Below are positions 61,507 to 64,000 of a stretch of 64,000 nucleotides of DNA, in pieces (position 1 is the stretch's first letter; the number at the start of each line of letters is the position of its first letter). The translations under genes and the position numbers were made by a program. The notes under the pieces are model-generated. The model was not told the DNA's origin and searched no databases. It saw only the letters and a list, made by a program, of their open reading frames with translations. This DNA is from Actinoplanes sichuanensis (GTDB lineage Bacteria > Actinomycetota > Actinomycetes > Mycobacteriales > Micromonosporaceae): the NCBI RefSeq assembly GCF_033097365.1, contig NZ_AP028461.1, positions 310,001 to 374,000 on the forward strand, given 5' to 3'.

Positions 61507-62139
61507 ATGATCTTCCGGAACCGTGCGGCGGCCGGGGAAGCCCTCGCCGACCGCCTGGCCGCGGACCTCGGTGACCGGGCGAATCCACTGGTGCTGGCTC
61601 TACCCCGGGGTGGCCTGCCGGTGGCCGGGCCGGTGGCGCGACGGCTCGGCGGCGAGCTGGACATCGTGGTGGCCCGCAAGATCGGCGCGCCCGGTCGCCC
61701 GGAGTTCGGGGTGGGCGCGATCGCCGAGGACGGCCCGCCCGTCTACGACCCGGACAACCTGCTCTGGGCCGGGGTCACCGAGGAGGGTGTGGCCGGGGTG
61801 CTGGCCGCCGAGCGCGCGGAACTGCGGCGCCGGGTCCACCTCTATCGGGGTGGCCGTCCGGTCCCGGCGCCGGCCGGCCGCACCGTGATCGTCGTCGACG
61901 ACGGCCTGGCCACCGGGGTGACCGCGCACGCGGCGTTGCGGTGGGTGCGGTCGCGGGGTCCGGCCCGGCTGATCATGGCCGCGCCGGTCGGCGCCCCGCA
62001 GGCCCGGGACGCCCTGGCCGCTACGGCGGACCTGGTGGTGTGCCTGAGCACGCCCGATCCGTTCTTCGCGGTGGGCCGTTGGTACGACGACTTCGAGCAG
62101 CTCACCGACGCCGACGTAGAAAATTTCATCATGTGTTGA
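61507..62139 (+). CDS. Phosphoribosyltransferase family protein
   Basis: 210 residues. The PRPP-binding loop is VIVVDDGLATGVTAHAAL; the N-terminal PLVLALPRGGLPVAGPVARRLGGELDIVVARKIGAP supplies the pyrophosphate loop. This subgroup (often with the C-terminal FFAVGRWYDDFEQLTD) is frequent in bacterial stress or hydrolase-fusion genes, and its substrate is not established. ATG at 61507 follows aagggacgga. The last codons enter an AT-rich segment (gaaaatttcatcatg), unusual for this window. Confidence 0.92.
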   Translation: MIFRNRAAAGEALADRLAADLGDRANPLVLALPRGGLPVAGPVARRLGGELDIVVARKIGAPGRPEFGVGAIAEDGPPVYDPDNLLWAGVTEEGVAGVLAAERAELRRRVHLYRGGRPVPAPAGRTVIVVDDGLATGVTAHAALRWVRSRGPARLIMAAPVGAPQARDALAATADLVVCLSTPDPFFAVGRWYDDFEQLTDADVENFIMC

Positions 62140-62161
62140 GTTACCCGCTTGCCTTGCCGTC

Positions 62162-62203
62162 GGAAACTCATCTAGCGTTGAGTTCAACACTTGATGAGTT
62201 TCC
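62162..62203. promoter_or_regulatory. Nested palindrome upstream of the ABC exporter operon
   Basis: Outer arms GGAAACTCATC and GATGAGTTTCC (11 bp, perfect) enclose 20 bases that contain the palindrome-like GTTGAGTTCAAC (62177-62188). A further GTTGAGTT word lies at 62136-62143. It ends 11 bases before the first ATG and overlaps the ribosome-binding region. Best read as the operator of the TetR gene at the end of the operon. Confidence 0.65.
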
Positions 62204-62214
62204 GGGGAGGAACC

Positions 62215-62931
62215 ATGGAAACCGCGATCGAGGTCCGCGACCTCGTCGTGAAACGCGGAGCGAGGACCGTCCTCGACGGCTTCTCCTGCGTCATACCGAA
62301 GGGCAGCGTCACCGGGCTGCTCGGCCCGAGCGGCAGCGGCAAGACCACCCTGATGCGCGCGATCGTCGGCGTGCAGATCGTCGCGTCGGGCTCGGTCACC
62401 GTGCTCGGCCACCCGGCCGGGTCGGCGCCACTGCGCCGCAGCATCGGCTACCTGACCCAGGCCCCGAGCGTCTACGCCGACCTCACCGTCGCGGAGAACG
62501 CCCGCTACTTCGCCTCTCTCTACCGGCTCAAGGCGGCCGACGCGGACGCCGCGGTCGAGGCCGTCGGGCTGACCCGGGCCCGTGACCAGCTGGTCTCCGA
62601 CCTGTCCGGCGGACAGCGCAGCCGAGCCTCACTGGCCTGCGCCATCGTCAGCCGGCCCGAGGTGCTGATCCTCGACGAACCGACGGTCGGGCAGGACCCG
62701 GTGCTGCGGGACGAGCTGTGGGACCACTTCCGCCGGCTCGCCGCCGACGGCGCCACCGTCCTGGTCTCCAGCCACGTGATGGACGAGGCGAACCGCTGCG
62801 ATCGGCTGCTGCTCATCCGGCAGGGCGTGCTGATCGCCGACGACACCCCGGCCGCGGTGAAGCGCTCGGCCGGCACCGACGACCTGGACCAGGCGTTCTT
62901 GAAACTGATCCGGCAGCAGGAGACGGCATGA
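62215..62931 (+). CDS. ABC transporter ATP-binding protein
   Basis: 238 residues with Walker A GPSGSGKTTLMRAI, signature LSGGQRSRASLACAI, Walker B VLILDEPTVGQDP, and the H-loop in VLVSSHVMDEANRC. It powers the ABC-2 permease encoded next, which overlaps it by 4 bases (ATGA). Start ATG at 62215 after ggggaggaacc. Substrate unknown; the drug/antibiotic exporter type (DrrA-like) is likely. Confidence 0.95.
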   Translation: METAIEVRDLVVKRGARTVLDGFSCVIPKGSVTGLLGPSGSGKTTLMRAIVGVQIVASGSVTVLGHPAGSAPLRRSIGYLTQAPSVYADLTVAENARYFASLYRLKAADADAAVEAVGLTRARDQLVSDLSGGQRSRASLACAIVSRPEVLILDEPTVGQDPVLRDELWDHFRRLAADGATVLVSSHVMDEANRCDRLLLIRQGVLIADDTPAAVKRSAGTDDLDQAFLKLIRQQETA

Positions 62932-63656
62932 TCCTCGCCAGCACCGTCAAACGGATCCTCGGCCAGCTGCGGCACGATCCGCGGACCATCGCGCTGATCA
63001 TCGTGGTGCCGACCCTGCTGATCACCCTGATCTACTTCATGTACGAGGGGCAGCCGAACGTCTTCGACCGGATCGCCCTCACCATGCTGGGCGTCTTCCC
63101 GTTCATCGTGATGTTCCTGATCACCAGCATCGCGATGCTGCGGGAACGCACCACCGGCACCCTGGAGCGGCTGTTCACCACCCCGGTCGGCAAACTCGAC
63201 CTGCTGTTCGGCTACGGCATCGCGTTCGGGGTGGCGGCCGCAGCGCAGGCCGTGGTCGCCGCCGGGTTCGCCTACTGGGCGCTGGACATGCACACCGCGG
63301 GCAGCATCGGCCTGGTCATCCTGATCGCCGTGGCCAACGCCGTCCTCGGGGTCGCGCTCGGCCTGCTGTGCAGCGCGTTCGCCCGGACCGAGTTCCAGGC
63401 GGTGCAGTTCATGCCGCTCGTGGTGGCGCCCCAGCTGCTGCTCTGCGGGCTGTTCGTGCCCCGTGCGGACATGGCCGGCTGGCTGCAGGCGATCAGCAAC
63501 GTACTACCGATGTCCTACTCCGTGGAGGCACTGACCGAGGTGGGCATGCACTCCGAGCCGACGGGCATCATGTGGCGGGACCTCGCCGTCGTGGTGGGCG
63601 CGATCGTGGTGGCGCTCATCCTCGGTGCGGCCACCCTGCGGCGCAGGACGGCTTAG
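62928..63656 (+). CDS. ABC-2 type permease
   Basis: 242 residues, six helices (IALIIVVPTLLITLIYFMY at the first) and the ABC-2 family block TGTLERLFTTPVGKLDLLFGYGIAF plus CGLFVPRADMAGWLQAISNVLPMSYSVEAL. With the preceding ATPase it forms an exporter. Followed after 23 bases by a TetR regulator, so this is a typical self-regulated export operon. Confidence 0.94.
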   Translation: MILASTVKRILGQLRHDPRTIALIIVVPTLLITLIYFMYEGQPNVFDRIALTMLGVFPFIVMFLITSIAMLRERTTGTLERLFTTPVGKLDLLFGYGIAFGVAAAAQAVVAAGFAYWALDMHTAGSIGLVILIAVANAVLGVALGLLCSAFARTEFQAVQFMPLVVAPQLLLCGLFVPRADMAGWLQAISNVLPMSYSVEALTEVGMHSEPTGIMWRDLAVVVGAIVVALILGAATLRRRTA

Positions 63657-63679
63657 GACGTACAGCGAAGGAGTTGAAC

Positions 63680-64000
63680 GTGATGGTGCGACGGACCGGA
63701 CGCCGGCCCGGCAACCCGGACACACGTGAGGCGATCCTGTCGGCCGCGCGCAGCGCGTTCGCCGAGAAGGGTTATGACGGAGCGTCGATCCGGGCCATCG
63801 CGACCGGCGCCGGGGTCGACCCGGCGCTGGTGCACCACTACTTCGGCACCAAGGACAAGCTGTTCCTGGCGACGATGAACTCGCCGATCGACCCGGTCGA
63901 CATCATCAACGAGGCGACCGACGGCGACCGGGACGAGATCGGGGTCCGGTTCGTGCGCGCCTTCCTGGCCATGTGGGACGGCCCGCGCGGGGCGGCGGCG
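63680..64000 (+). CDS. TetR/AcrR family regulator, N-terminal part
   Basis: The first 107 codons of a gene that runs off the window. The HTH is TREAILSAARSAFAEKGYDG, then ASIRAIATGAGVDPALVHHYFGTKDKLF. GTG at 63680 (or ATG at 63683) with gaaggag 6 bases before. It should repress the exporter operon through the nested palindrome upstream of it. Confidence 0.93.
   Translation, partial: MMVRRTGRRPGNPDTREAILSAARSAFAEKGYDGASIRAIATGAGVDPALVHHYFGTKDKLFLATMNSPIDPVDIINEATDGDRDEIGVRFVRAFLAMWDGPRGAAA

Overview
This is a high-GC, GC3-rich, gene-dense stretch of actinomycete chromosome. Its secreted xylan and arabinan hydrolases with CBM2 and ricin-type modules, its long FabG4-like reductase next to a FadA2-like thiolase, its GAF-ANTAR regulators and its fused PutA all fit a soil actinomycete, probably Micromonosporaceae or an Actinoplanes-like genus. 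The genus is an inference. I see no rRNA, tRNA, CRISPR array, prophage or plasmid functions. The window opens inside a PhoX-family gene and closes inside a TetR-family gene.

Layout. 0-4.2 kb: PhoX C-terminus, a membrane glycosyltransferase and a 2-hydroxyacid dehydrogenase. 4.2-6.4 kb: an XRE-cupin regulator divergent from a thioredoxin-reductase-like/methyltransferase fusion, with a palindrome between them. 6.6-12.3 kb: a giant DUF4011-type helicase resembling Hhe defence proteins, convergent with a DUF6879 protein. 12.4-19.3 kb: fatty-acid genes (acyl-CoA synthetase, acyl-CoA dehydrogenase, MaoC hydratase, long FabG, thiolase). 19.4-20.7 kb: GH10 xylanase. 20.9-23.2 kb: a complete PTS-type dihydroxyacetone kinase (DhaK, DhaL, DhaM, HPr). 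23.4-32.3 kb: chemoreceptor, ADC-like protein, YibE/F transporter, DUF4360 protein, RecD2, acetylxylan esterase, YggT and an aldo/keto reductase.

32.4-36.1 kb is the plastic part of the window. It holds a 1.8-kb tract without a convincing gene but with two 27-bp-period repeat arrays, then an IS481-family element, then a frameshifted gene. 36.1-44.0 kb: a leucine-dehydrogenase-like gene lacking a catalytic lysine, divergent from an Lrp/AsnC regulator; HAD phosphatase and methyltransferase; a mycothiol-dependent-isomerase-like protein; a deleted uppS pseudogene; PutA. 44.1-50.4 kb: LysR regulator, then a CitAB-like two-component system divergent from a tripartite tricarboxylate transporter (TctC-TctB-TctA). 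50.4-59.2 kb: secreted hydrolase, NUDIX, DeoR, a Tat-exported vanadium-haloperoxidase/PAP2 protein, a jacalin-tailed EEP hydrolase, PrsW and a GH43 enzyme with a ricin domain. 59.3-64 kb: two divergent GAF-ANTAR paralogues, a small hypothetical gene, a phosphoribosyltransferase and an ABC-2 exporter operon with its TetR regulator.

Together the genes suggest a saprotroph. Xylan is handled by the GH10, acetylxylan esterase and GH43 enzymes, and a CebR-like site and a LacI-like site lie upstream of the GH10 and GH43 genes. Fatty acids go through the fad/fab block, dihydroxyacetone through DhaKLM, proline through PutA, and carboxylates through Tct. Convergent genes are often separated by perfect hairpins. 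The items most worth following are the dithiol-oxidase-like/methyltransferase fusion with a lost NADPH site, the Hhe-like helicase with a degenerate nuclease, the dehydrogenase that lost a catalytic lysine and gained a 36-bp repeat, and an 18-bp element shared by the promoter regions of two secreted-enzyme genes 34 kb apart.
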